DNA of 64,000 bases from CAVQAH01 sp963784195 (GTDB taxonomy: Bacteria; Acidobacteriota; Vicinamibacteria; Vicinamibacterales; 2-12-FULL-66-21): positions 124,001-188,000 of the forward strand of contig CAWARA010000016.1 of the NCBI GenBank assembly GCA_963784195.1, written 5' to 3'. Within the stretch, counting starts at the first letter, position 1. Each line of letters starts with the position of its first letter. The translations under genes were made by a program, and so were the position numbers. Below, in pieces: positions 1-8,850 of the stretch. The notes beneath the pieces were generated by a model. It worked only from the letters and a program-made list of their open reading frames with translations. It was not told the origin of the DNA and searched no databases.

Positions 1-1803
1 CCCGGAGTTGTCCTGGGCCCTCGTGAACGCGGCATTGTTGCGGACCAGATACTCACCCGCCTGCCGCTCGAAGTTGAAGCTCGACTCTTTGTAGAGCCGC
101 AGATCGTATCCCGCGCGGATCGAGTGCGCGCCGGCAATCTTGGTGTACGTGGGCTGTAGCGAGTAGATGCTGTGGACCGTTGTGGCGGCGAGATTGTCGC
201 CGATATCCGTCAGGGTATCGAAGTCGAAGCGAGGAAAGTACTGTGCGCCGCCGAACTGCGACACCACGGCCGATGAGAAACCAAGCGACGCCGGGTCGAA
301 GAGACCTTCGTGCTGACGAATGTTGGGTTCCTGGAAGCGCTGCCACCCCGCACGGAGGTTGAACAACGAGCTCGAGCTCGCGGTGTAGACGTGATCGTAG
401 GTCACACCGTCGTTCTTGCGGATCAGGAAGTTGCCGACGGGTTTGACGCCGCCGACATCACCAAAGAAGGCGTTCCGCGATTCGGTCCGATCGTTGCGTG
501 TGTATCTCACAAACATCTGCTGTTTGTCCGTGACACGGTGATCGACCCGCAAGGAGACCGAATAGAAGTCGTCGGTTCGCGGATTGATCGAGAAGTAGTT
601 GTCACGGCCCTGCGAATCCCCCGCCTGGTTCGGCAACGGGTACGAGTTCAACACCGCCTGAGCGATCGGATCGATCATCTGTCGCGGAATGATGTTGCCG
701 GGGAACGGCGAGCGCACCACGCGGTTGCCTTCCTGACGTGCGCTGAACGGATTGAAAATCGTGATTCCCTGGGCCAGCAGCGACGAGAAATCGCCATTCC
801 GCATGGCCTCGGTCGGGACTGTGCGGGGACCCGGCTCGGGGAACTCATCGTAGAGCCACTCGACCGCGCCGAAGAAGAACGTCCGGTCCCGGCCGTTGTA
901 GAGACCGGGGATGACGACGGGGCCGCCGAGATGGCCGCCTGGGCGATCGTAGCCGAGGGACGGCTTCGTACCGCCACTGCGGTTCACGAAGAAATCGGTG
1001 GCCGACAGGGACTCGTCGCGCATGTAGTAGTAGCCCTCGCCCCTCAACGCGTTCGTGCCACTCTTCAGCGTCACGTTCACCATTGCGCCCGCCGTGTGAC
1101 CATCGGCGGCGTCGAAGCTGGCGGTTTCGACCTTGAATTCCTGGACGGCGCCCGCCGGCGGCACGAACGCCACGCGGCGTCCGTTGCCCATGTTTGGCGA
1201 GCCATCGAGCGTGAACTCGTTTCCTCCAGACGACCCATCTGCGTTGATGGCCGATGTGCCGCCATTGTCGAATGGGCGAGAGAAGGTGAGCTCCCCCGTG
1301 TAGGCGACTCCGGGGACGAGCCGCGACAACACGAACGGGTTGCCATCCGAGAGCGGAAGCAGCGAAATACGCTTCTCGTCGATGACCTGCCCCTGCGTCG
1401 CCGAGGCGAGCTCCAGGATGGGGCTCTCTGCCGTCACCGACACCGATTCCTCGATCCGGCCGACCTCCAGCGCGAGGTCGAGCGTGATCCTGTCGCCGAC
1501 GCGGACTTCGATCCCCTCTCGCACGAGCTTCCTGAAACCGGACAGCTCGACGCTCACGCGATACTTTCCCGGGTTGAGATACGAGATCGTATAGTCGCCG
1601 TCCGCGGCCGTCGTCACCGTGGTGTCCACGTTCGTACCGACGTTGGTCGCCGTCACTGTCGCACCAGGCAACCGGCCGCCAGACGCGTCGCTGATGCGGC
1701 CGGTGATCACGCCGCGGAAGTCCTGAGCCTCGACGAGGGTCGTAACGCTGGCGAGCGACGCGGCGAGCGCGCTCGCGCACATGCTGCGGAAAATGCCTCG
1801 CAT
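1..1803 (-). CDS. TonB-dependent receptor with N-terminal carboxypeptidase-regulatory-like domain (partial, 3' end off the window)
   Basis: Outer-membrane substrate receptor of the acidobacterial type. The frame is open from an ATG at 1803 through base 1, giving 601 codons without a stop, so the C-terminal barrel lies outside the window. A signal peptide (MRGIFRSMCASALAASLA) ends near residue 25. Residues about 28-110 form the carboxypeptidase-regulatory-like beta-sandwich (GRISDASGGRLPGATV, then SYLNPGKYRVSVELSGFRK). A plug region follows (residues about 120-250, with the Asn/Gly-rich DGSSGGNEFTLDGSPN segment), then the start of the barrel (FFFGAVEWLYDEFPEPG). It is divergent from the oxidoreductase at 2138, with 334 bases between them, and may import the glycan handled by the GH97 enzyme. 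The ligand is unknown. Confidence in the family is high. Confidence 0.9.
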   Translation of the reverse strand, partial: MRGIFRSMCASALAASLASVTTLVEAQDFRGVITGRISDASGGRLPGATVTATNVGTNVDTTVTTAADGDYTISYLNPGKYRVSVELSGFRKLVREGIEVRVGDRITLDLALEVGRIEESVSVTAESPILELASATQGQVIDEKRISLLPLSDGNPFVLSRLVPGVAYTGELTFSRPFDNGGTSAINADGSSGGNEFTLDGSPNMGNGRRVAFVPPAGAVQEFKVETASFDAADGHTAGAMVNVTLKSGTNALRGEGYYYMRDESLSATDFFVNRSGGTKPSLGYDRPGGHLGGPVVIPGLYNGRDRTFFFGAVEWLYDEFPEPGPRTVPTEAMRNGDFSSLLAQGITIFNPFSARQEGNRVVRSPFPGNIIPRQMIDPIAQAVLNSYPLPNQAGDSQGRDNYFSINPRTDDFYSVSLRVDHRVTDKQQMFVRYTRNDRTESRNAFFGDVGGVKPVGNFLIRKNDGVTYDHVYTASSSSLFNLRAGWQRFQEPNIRQHEGLFDPASLGFSSAVVSQFGGAQYFPRFDFDTLTDIGDNLAATTVHSIYSLQPTYTKIAGAHSIRAGYDLRLYKESSFNFERQAGEYLVRNNAAFTRAQDNSG

Positions 1804-2137
1804 GACGCCTCCTCCAGGAACACCGACGAACCTGCCATGGGGTTGGCTGCGCATGGTCAGCCAAACCTCAGAAACACCAAGTGGTCAGTCCAATATGTCC
1901 AGCCAGTTGACACACGAAAGACCAGTCGACGATCGCGCGGCGCGACGGTAGCACGCCGTTTCGCCCCGCAGAAGCCTCTGGCTGTTACGGCTGGACGTGC
2001 AATTTGGGCGATTTCAGGCCACAATCTCGCAGCGGCGTTCGGAGGTAACGGGTGCCTGGCTCGTGCCGCTCAACCGCGGCGGTATCCTTGCCACCGGCGC
2101 TCGAGGGCATGGAGGATTGACCACAGGAGGAAGGTCC
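1804..2137. promoter_or_regulatory. 334-base divergent intergenic region
   Basis: This stretch separates two divergent genes and must hold both promoters. A TTGACA hexamer lies near 1909, but no well-spaced -10 box follows it, so I do not call a promoter. The only clear signal is the AGGAGG Shine-Dalgarno at 2125-2130, which fixes the GTG start at 2138. Confidence 0.4.
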
Positions 2138-3469
2138 GTGACCGACAACAAGCTCGTGACCCGGCGGGAATTCGTCAAGACGGCGGGAGGCGCCGCGGCC
2201 GCCGCGTCGTTGGTGGGCGTCGCGGCGGTGCCGCAACCGGCGGCGCGGCGACGCTACGCCATCGTCGGCACCGGCGATCGCGCTCAGGGCATGTGGGGAC
2301 GATCGCTCGTGGAGAAGTATTCCGACGTGCTGGAATTCGTCGGACTCTACGACGTGAACGCCGAACGGGCCGCCGCCGCACGCGAGCTCATGGGCGTGAC
2401 CTGCCCGATCTATCCGAGCTTCGAGGAGATGTGCGGGAAAGCCAAACCCGACCTGCTGATGGTCACGACCGTCGACGCCTTTCATCACGAGTACATCGTG
2501 AAGGGACTCGACCGGGGCATCGACGTCATGACCGAGAAGCCGATGGTCATCGACGAACAGCAATGCCAGGCGGTGCTCGACGCCGAGAAACGGAACAATC
2601 GGCGCATCGTCGTCACCTTCAACTACCGCTACGCACCGAAGCACACCGCGATCAAGGAAATCCTGATGGGCGGGGAGATCGGGCGCGTGCTCTCGGTCGA
2701 CTTCGCGTGGTACCTGGACGTGATTCACGGCGCGGACTACTTCCGCCGCTGGCACCGGCTGAAGAACCGCAGCGGCAGCCTGTGGGTACACAAGGCGTCT
2801 CACCACTTCGATCTGGTGAACTGGTGGCTCGGCGCGGATCCGGTCGAGGTCACGGCGCTGGGAGGCCTGCGCGTCTACGGGCGAAACGGCCCGTTCCGCT
2901 CGACCAATTGCCGTGCCTGTCCGCACAAGAAGGAGTGCCGGTTCTACTACGACATCACCACCAACCCGACGCGCATGAAGCTGTACGTCGGAGCGGAAAA
3001 GGCGGATAACTACTATCGCGACGGCTGTGTCTTCCGCGAGGACATCGATATCTACGACACGATGTCGGCGGTCGTAAAGTATTCGAACGACGTGAGCATG
3101 AGCTACTCGTTGAATGCGCACATGCCGTTCGAAGGGTTCCGCGTGGCGTTCAACGGAGAGTTGGGCCGGCTCGAGGTCCGCGACCACGAACGCCAGCCGT
3201 GGGAGGTTGCCGACGAGGACGAAACCGAAATCTACGTCACCAAGAGTTTCGGCAAGCGCGTGCGCGTGCCGTTGCCGCGCGCGGAAGGCGGCCACGGTGG
3301 CGGCGACGATCGGCTGAAGAACCTGATCTTCCGCAAGGCTCAGGCGCCGGAGCACATGAGGCTTCCCGACTCGCGCGCCGGCGCGATGTCCTGCCTGACC
3401 GGCATCGCGGCTCGCAAGAGCATCCAGGAGCAGCGGCCCGTCCGCATCGCGGATCTCGTCAGGCTCTGA
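2138..3469 (+). CDS. Gfo/Idh/MocA family oxidoreductase, Tat-exported
   Basis: NAD(P)-dependent sugar oxidoreductase family, 443 aa. I chose the GTG at 2138 because AGGAGG sits 7 bases upstream and a twin-arginine signal (TRREFVKTAGGAAAAASLVG) follows at once; the frame is open further upstream but without signals. Residues about 38-160 are the Rossmann domain (YAIVGTGDRAQGMWGRSLVE, later MTEKPMVIDEQQC with the EKP motif). The C-terminal half is the substrate-binding alpha/beta domain. It contains a Cys cluster, CRACPHKKECRFYYD, with another Cys in DGCVFRED, which may bind a metal. The next gene (GH97) starts one base after the stop, so the two are probably co-translated and act on the same periplasmic sugar. 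Substrate unknown. Confidence 0.88.
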   Translation: MTDNKLVTRREFVKTAGGAAAAASLVGVAAVPQPAARRRYAIVGTGDRAQGMWGRSLVEKYSDVLEFVGLYDVNAERAAAARELMGVTCPIYPSFEEMCGKAKPDLLMVTTVDAFHHEYIVKGLDRGIDVMTEKPMVIDEQQCQAVLDAEKRNNRRIVVTFNYRYAPKHTAIKEILMGGEIGRVLSVDFAWYLDVIHGADYFRRWHRLKNRSGSLWVHKASHHFDLVNWWLGADPVEVTALGGLRVYGRNGPFRSTNCRACPHKKECRFYYDITTNPTRMKLYVGAEKADNYYRDGCVFREDIDIYDTMSAVVKYSNDVSMSYSLNAHMPFEGFRVAFNGELGRLEVRDHERQPWEVADEDETEIYVTKSFGKRVRVPLPRAEGGHGGGDDRLKNLIFRKAQAPEHMRLPDSRAGAMSCLTGIAARKSIQEQRPVRIADLVRL

Positions 3470-3470
3470 C

Positions 3471-5358
3471 GTGCTTCGTGCCTTCAGCCGGGTCGTCGGT
3501 CTCGGTTGGTTGGCAGTCGCCGCGGCATCGCAGCCGGCCAGACCCGCGACCGCACACGAAGTGCGGAGCCCCGATGACGGCGTGGTCTTCAGGATCGCCA
3601 GGTCGCCGGCTGGACAAATCACATGGGCCACGTCCGTCCGCGGGCTGCCGGTCATCGAGCCCTCGGCGCTCGGGATTGTGCTGAACGACGTGGACCTCGG
3701 GCGCGGCGCCATGCTCGATCGCGTCGAGCGCTATCGCGTCGACGAGACCTATCCCTGGCGAGGAGCCAAGTCGCAAGCCGTCAACCGGGCAAACGGCATG
3801 CGCGTCCGCGTCACGCACGACGCGGGCGTTCAGTACACCGTGGACGTCCGGGTCGCGAACGATTCCGTCGCCTTCAAACACCTCGTGCCGGGAACCGGAC
3901 GACGAGTGCCTGACGGCGGATCGATGTTCACCTTCCCCAGCGGCAGCGTGGTCTGGTCGCACGGCCTGCGCGACCATTACGAAGCGGTTTACGAACGGCG
4001 GCTCATCGAGGACGTTCCCGAGGGCGACTGGGCCGCACCGCCAATCACGGTGAAACTCCCTGGCGGTGGTGGCTACGCCGCTATCAGCGAGGCCGGTCTC
4101 CGGAACTACGCCGGCATGGCCTTGCAGTCCGACGGCCGGCGCGGCTATCGCGAACGGCTCGGGCACAGCCACCCGCCCGGCTATCCGTACACGCTGCGTT
4201 TCGGCGAGGAGAATGCGAAGCGCCTGTCGGCCGCCGCGCCGCTCGAAGGACCGATCGCGACGCCGTGGCGCGTCGTGATTATCGGCCGAACTCTCGACAC
4301 GATCGTCAACAGCGACGCGATCCATGACCTGTCCGATCCGCCGGACCCGCGCCTGTTCCCCCAAGGGATGCACACGCCCTGGCTCAGACCCGGCCGCGCG
4401 GTCTGGAGATATCTCGACGGCGGCGAAAACACGGTCGATGGAATCAAGGAATTCTCGCGGCTGGCCGCGGAGCTCGGCTTCGAGCATCAGGTCGTCGAGG
4501 GCCAGTGGCAGAAGTGGACGGAAGACGAGCTGCGCGAGGTGATCGAGTATTCGCGGTCGCGGGGTGTGGGCATCTGGGTGTGGCGCCATCGCAACACGCT
4601 GAGCGATCCCGCGAAGCGGCGCGAGTTGTTCGCGTCGCTGCAGAAAGCCGGTGTCGTCGGCGTGAAGGTGGACTTCCTCGATCACGAGGCGAAGGAGGTC
4701 ATCGATTTGTACCACGACATCCTGCGCGATGCGGCCGAACACCAGTTGATGATCAACTTTCACGGCGCCAACAAACCGGCCGGCGAATCACGGACGTGGC
4801 CGAATGAAATGACGCGCGAGGGCATCTACGGCCTGGAACACCGGCGCATGGAGGCATGGGCCACGTTCAACACGACTTTTCCGTTCGTGCGCATGCTCGC
4901 GGGTCACGCCGACTACACGCCGGTCGTGTTCGGGGAAAGGCGGCGCGAGACGAGCTGGGCGCACCAGATTGCAAGCGCCGCGATCCTCACCTCGCCGCTG
5001 CTCGTGTACGGCGGTCATCCGGGATCGTTTCTGTCCAATCCTGCCGTCGAACATGATCAAGAGCATCCCGAGCGTCTGGGACGAGACCCGTGTGCTGCCG
5101 CCCTCGGAGATCGGAGAGCTCGCCCTCTTCGCACGCCGGAGTGGCGATCGCTGGTTCGTCGCGGCCATGAACGGACCGACGGCGCGGACGGTCACGCTCG
5201 ATCTTTCATTTCTGCCCAAGGCATCCTGGCGGGCTCTCATCGTCCGCGACAATCTCGAGAACGACGCGGCCGTCGTCGTCGAGACGCGCAACGTGCCGCG
5301 CGTCCTCGAAATCCCCGTGCGCGCCGCGGGAGGTTTCGTCGTAAGGCTCACGCGCTAG
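3471..5358 (+). CDS. Glycoside hydrolase family 97 (alpha-galactosidase/alpha-glucosidase type), interrupted by a single-base frameshift
   Basis: Exported GH97 enzyme, 628 aa once repaired. The start is GTG at 3471, coupled to the upstream stop, followed by a signal peptide ending near residue 28. An N-terminal beta-sandwich (residues 30-290) precedes the TIM barrel. The segment GVVGVKVDFLDHE places Asp401 where retaining GH97 members carry their nucleophile, which favours an alpha-galactosidase-like retaining mechanism (inference). The reading frame breaks at the AA of 5050-5051. Removing one A restores NPAVDMIKSIPSVWDE, and the C-terminal domain then runs in the next frame to 5358. Without repair the frame drifts into arginine-rich nonsense to 5582. 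This is either a sequencing error or a recent pseudogene. Confidence 0.85.
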
Positions 5359-5375
5359 GGGCCTCTTCGGCGAGC

Positions 5376-5393
5376 TCCTACATCTTTGTAGGA
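5376..5393 (+). terminator. Short perfect hairpin after the GH97 gene
   Basis: TCCTACA and TGTAGGA form a perfect 7-bp stem around a TCTT loop, 17 bases after the GH97 stop. No T-tract follows, so it may be a weak terminator or an RNA-processing stem. Confidence 0.35.
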
Positions 5394-5578
5394 AATCTTG
5401 GTCGGCCCGCCGTTTTTGTCGCTCCACAGCTTCGCGATTACGTCGGCCAATCCGGGCATCAAGTCCTTGCGATTAGGCGACTTGCGTCTCAATCGTCACG
5501 GGCGCGCGTGCTGCACGGAGTTTGCTCTGGGCTTCGGGACCTGGCGAGGAGCCGGAACCGAGCACGGAGGCAGGGCGC

Positions 5579-6874
5579 GTGAACCCAAGCGATATCACCT
5601 GGATGCTGATCTCGACGGCGCTGGTCGTGTTGATGACGCCGGCGCTGGGATTTTTTTATGCGGGGCTCGTTCGTGGCAAGAACGCGCTCAACACGATCAT
5701 GATGAGCGTCATATCGCTCGGGTTCGTGGGCCTCGCCTGGGCCTTGTTTGGGTATTCGATCGCCTTTGCCGGCGACCACCCATTCTTGGGAGGAATCGAT
5801 CATCTGGGGCTGCGTGACGTCGGCCTGGAGCCGCGCGGGACGATTCCGCACCTGTTGTTCATGGCCTACCAGGGCACGTTCGCAATCATCACGGCGGCAC
5901 TGATCTCCGGCGCCATCGTGGAGCGGGTTCGCTTCGCGCCGTACCTCGTCGTGCTGACGGTGTGGAGCGTCGTCGTCTATTCCCCGGTCGCGCATTGGGT
6001 TTGGGGCGCCGGCGGCTGGCTGGCGGCGCTCGGCGCCCTCGACTTCGCGGGTGGCACGGTCGTTCACATCACAGCCGGAGCGGCCGCGTGCGTGGCGGCC
6101 CTCTGTCTCGGTCCACGACAGGACTACAGCCGGCGCGCGCTCCTGCCGCACTCCGTCCCGTTCACGCTGCTCGGCGCCGGCCTGCTCTGGTTCGGGTGGT
6201 TCGGGTTCAACGGTGGCAGCGCCCAGGCGGCAAATGCGCAGGCGGTGCTCGCGTTCGTCAATACGCTCCTCGCGCCCTCCGGCGCGCTCGTGGCCTGGAC
6301 GCTGCTCGACCTGTTTCGCACCGGACGAGCGACAGCTGTGGGCGTCGCGACGGCGATTGTCGTCGGGCTCGTCGCGATCACGCCGGGCGCCGGGTTCGTC
6401 AGCCCGCTCTCGGCGATCGCCATCGGCGCAGTCGCCGTGGTGCCGAGCTATTACGCCCTCGTCTGGCGCGTGCGCACGCGTCTTGACGATGCGCTCGATG
6501 TGGGCGCGGCGCACGGACTGGGCGGGATCAGCGGCGCGTTGCTGACCGGATTGCTGGCCCAGCGCGCGTGGGGCAGCCCGGCCGACGGACTCCTGTTCGG
6601 CAACCCTGCGCAAGTCGGCATCCAGCTCGTGGCCGTGCTGGTGGCCGGCGGATATAGCGCCCTCCTGACGCTTGGGATCGTCCGCGCGATGGACGCGATT
6701 ACTCAGATGCGCGCCGCGCCCGAGGAGGAAGCGATCGGGCTCGACGTCAGCGAACATGGCGAAGAGGCGTATGCGCGCGAGGATGGCGCAATCCTGATCC
6801 TCTCGCCGAAAGCGTCGCCACACCGCGTCGCGGCACTTACGCCCAGCCTCACGTCACAAGGAGAGACCCGATGA
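5579..6874 (+). CDS. amt: Ammonium transporter (Amt/MEP/Rh family)
   Basis: Inner-membrane ammonium channel, 431 aa. I start it at GTG 5579 (VNPSDITWMLISTALVVLMT) because CGGAGG lies 8 bases upstream; the frame is open upstream, but that adds a charged stretch without family similarity. About eleven hydrophobic segments fill the protein. Family landmarks are visible: GFFYAGLVRGKNALNT near the start, WVWGAGGWLAALGALDFAGG around residue 143, the pore His segment GGTVVHITAG, GWFGFNGGSA, and AAHGLGGISGALLTGLLA with the second pore His. The C-terminal tail after residue 375 is acidic. Its TGA overlaps the ATG of the PII gene (ATGA), the standard amt-glnK arrangement in which PII blocks the channel when nitrogen is plentiful. 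Confidence 0.95.
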   Translation: MNPSDITWMLISTALVVLMTPALGFFYAGLVRGKNALNTIMMSVISLGFVGLAWALFGYSIAFAGDHPFLGGIDHLGLRDVGLEPRGTIPHLLFMAYQGTFAIITAALISGAIVERVRFAPYLVVLTVWSVVVYSPVAHWVWGAGGWLAALGALDFAGGTVVHITAGAAACVAALCLGPRQDYSRRALLPHSVPFTLLGAGLLWFGWFGFNGGSAQAANAQAVLAFVNTLLAPSGALVAWTLLDLFRTGRATAVGVATAIVVGLVAITPGAGFVSPLSAIAIGAVAVVPSYYALVWRVRTRLDDALDVGAAHGLGGISGALLTGLLAQRAWGSPADGLLFGNPAQVGIQLVAVLVAGGYSALLTLGIVRAMDAITQMRAAPEEEAIGLDVSEHGEEAYAREDGAILILSPKASPHRVAALTPSLTSQGETR

Positions 6875-7251
6875 AGCTCGTCGTGGCAATCGTACGTCCT
6901 GAAAAACTGACGGACGTGCTCGAGGCGCTCTTTCTTGCAGAGGTCCGAGGCCTCACGATCAACCGTGTGCAGGGCCACGGCGGCGAGATGGAACCGGTCG
7001 AGACCTACCGCGGCACCACCGTGAAAATGGCGCTGTCGGAGAAGATCCGCCTGGAGATCGCGGTTTCCGATCACTTCGTCGACGTCACCGTCGGGGCGAT
7101 CCTGAGGGCCGGACGCACGGGACGCGTCGGTGACGGAAAAGTCTTCGTTCTCCCGGTGGACAAGATCTTCCGGATACGGACAGGCGAGCACGATCAGGCG
7201 GCGGTGACCCCGGTCGAAGATTTCCCGCTCGTCGCGCGGAGAGAGTCCTGA
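6871..7251 (+). CDS. glnK: P-II nitrogen regulatory protein
   Basis: Trimeric nitrogen and energy sensor, 126 aa, slightly longer than the usual 112. The N-terminal MKLVVAIVRPEKLTDVLEAL is typical. The T-loop carries ETYRGTTV with Tyr46, equivalent to the uridylylated Tyr51 of E. coli GlnB/GlnK. The family C-terminal signature VGDGKVFVLPVDKIFRIRTGE is complete. A tail of about 15 residues follows. Translation is coupled to amt by a 4-base overlap, which points to the GlnK role of gating the ammonium channel, although sequence alone does not separate GlnB from GlnK. Confidence 0.95.
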   Translation: MKLVVAIVRPEKLTDVLEALFLAEVRGLTINRVQGHGGEMEPVETYRGTTVKMALSEKIRLEIAVSDHFVDVTVGAILRAGRTGRVGDGKVFVLPVDKIFRIRTGEHDQAAVTPVEDFPLVARRES

Positions 7252-7275
7252 CCCGCCAACAGATCGCCGTTGCCC

Positions 7276-8805
7276 CTATCCACGGAAGCGATCGGCATCA
7301 ATCCGATGCTTCCGAACCTTGTAATTGATGATCCGCTCCGTGGTGCCCAGCTGGCGGGCGGCGCGGGCGCAGTTGCCTCGACTGGACTTGAGCGCGTCCT
7401 GCAGGAGATCGCGCTCGAAGGCCTCCACGCTCTCGCGCAACGAGACTCGCGGCACCGTTCCCGAGGCTTCGGCGGTCTGCAGAGTCGGCGGCAGATGGTG
7501 GCCATGGATGACGCCGCCCTCGCACACGAGCACCGCCCGTTCCAGAGTGTTCTCGAGCTCGCGGACGTTCCCCGGCCAGTGGTAGCTCGTGAGCATATCG
7601 ATGGCTGGCGTCGCCACGCGCCGGATCCGCTTGCCGTGCTCGCGAGCGTGCTTTTCCAGGAAATGGTCGGCAAGCAGCATGATGTCCGGCTTTCGCTCGC
7701 GCAGCGGCGGCGCGAAGATGGTGAACACGGCGAGGCGGTAGTACAGATCCGCGCGGAACCGGCCCTCGTCGATCAGCGTCTCGAGCGGCTGATGGGTCGC
7801 GGCGATCAGCCGCACGTTGATCTTGATGGAGGCGGTGCCGCCAAGCCGTTCGATTTCGCGCTCCTGCAGCACTCTGAGCAGCTTCACCTGCGTCGACGTG
7901 TTCAGGTCGCCGATCTCGTCGAGGAAGAGCGTCCCGCCCTCCGCCAGCTCGAACCTGCCCTTCTTGGTCCCGTGCGCTCCAGTAAATGCGCCGCGATCGT
8001 AGCCGAACAGCTCGGACTCGATCAGCGAATCGGGCAACGCGGCGCAGCTCACTTTGACGAACGGTTTCCTCGCCCGGGGCGAGTTGTGGTGGATCGCGTG
8101 CGCGATCATCTCCTTGCCGGTGCCTGATTCCCCGCGGATCAGGACGGTCGTATTGCTTCGCGACACCTGCGTCACCTGCTCGTAGACCTGCTGAATCGGT
8201 GCGCTGTTGCCGACGAGGTGGCGGAAGGCGTGGCGCTCGCGAAGCTCGTCGCGAAGGTGCTCGTTCTCTTCCGCGAGCCGATGGCGATCCGCCTGCACGT
8301 GGCGGGAGGCCTTGACCGCCTGAGCAATCATCGAGGCCACCAGGCGGTAGAACTCCAGCGAGCGCTCGTAGTCTCGATCGGCCTTGAAACGCAGCACGAT
8401 CCCGAGGGCGCCCGCCGGACGGCGGCCGAGCAGGATCGGAACGGCAATGAAGGTCCGTTCCTGACGCTCGCCGCGGCCCAGCCGCGTCGCCAGGGCAGGC
8501 TCGCGGCTCACCTGCGGCACGACGACCGCCCTGCCGCTCTGCATCACGCGCGTCGTGATGGCATCGACGGAGGCCCCGGCCCCGCCCTGACGCATGCCGA
8601 TGGCTGCTTCGGTCTGCAGCTCGTGCGTCTGCTCGTCGACGAGCAGCACCGATCCCGCGGTCACTTCGTGGCGGCGCTGGAGAATGGCGATCGCCGAGTG
8701 CAGCGCGCTCTTCAGGTTGAGGATGCCGGACAGGGCCTGGCTGATTTCCAGGAGCGTGGTCAGGCGCCGGATCTCGTTCGTGTGGTCACGGGGTGGAGCC
8801 GACAT
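7276..8805 (-). CDS. Sigma-54-dependent transcriptional activator with GAF domain (NifA-like)
   Basis: Enhancer-binding protein, 509 aa, with the full three-domain layout. Residues 20-165 are a GAF sensor domain. Residues 195-425 are the AAA+ domain with Walker A GESGTGKE (225-232), the sigma-54-contacting GAFTGA loop (272-277) and Walker B GTLFLDEIGD (291-300). A Fis-type helix-turn-helix lies in the last 45 residues (NCARAARQLGTTERIINYKV). It faces the amt-glnK pair with a 24-base gap and follows the MFS gene by 45 bases on the same strand. NifA-type architecture beside amt-glnK suggests nitrogen control. I found no convincing -24/-12 promoter upstream of amt, so its target is open. Confidence 0.92.
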   Translation of the reverse strand: MSAPPRDHTNEIRRLTTLLEISQALSGILNLKSALHSAIAILQRRHEVTAGSVLLVDEQTHELQTEAAIGMRQGGAGASVDAITTRVMQSGRAVVVPQVSREPALATRLGRGERQERTFIAVPILLGRRPAGALGIVLRFKADRDYERSLEFYRLVASMIAQAVKASRHVQADRHRLAEENEHLRDELRERHAFRHLVGNSAPIQQVYEQVTQVSRSNTTVLIRGESGTGKEMIAHAIHHNSPRARKPFVKVSCAALPDSLIESELFGYDRGAFTGAHGTKKGRFELAEGGTLFLDEIGDLNTSTQVKLLRVLQEREIERLGGTASIKINVRLIAATHQPLETLIDEGRFRADLYYRLAVFTIFAPPLRERKPDIMLLADHFLEKHAREHGKRIRRVATPAIDMLTSYHWPGNVRELENTLERAVLVCEGGVIHGHHLPPTLQTAEASGTVPRVSLRESVEAFERDLLQDALKSSRGNCARAARQLGTTERIINYKVRKHRIDADRFRG

Positions 8806-8850
8806 TGTTGTCGCTCATGATGGCAGAAACGACGAAATTGTAGGAAACGA

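Noticed and set aside
310..3009. Long plus-strand open frame over the first TonB receptor and into the oxidoreductase
   Set aside because: It is antisense to a clear receptor gene, rich in Arg/Ala/Val, and shows no domain.
1985..3712. Long minus-strand open frame over the Gfo/Idh gene
   Set aside because: It mirrors the third-position GC of the real plus-strand gene and has no recognisable family.
5040..5060. Programmed frameshifting as an explanation for the GH97 break and similar ones
   Set aside because: The break sites share no slippery sequence or downstream stem and occur in unrelated gene families.
5359..5578. Sigma-54 promoter upstream of amt
   Set aside because: No GG-N10-GC pair in a TGGCAC/TTGC context was found, although the neighbouring NifA-like gene made it plausible.
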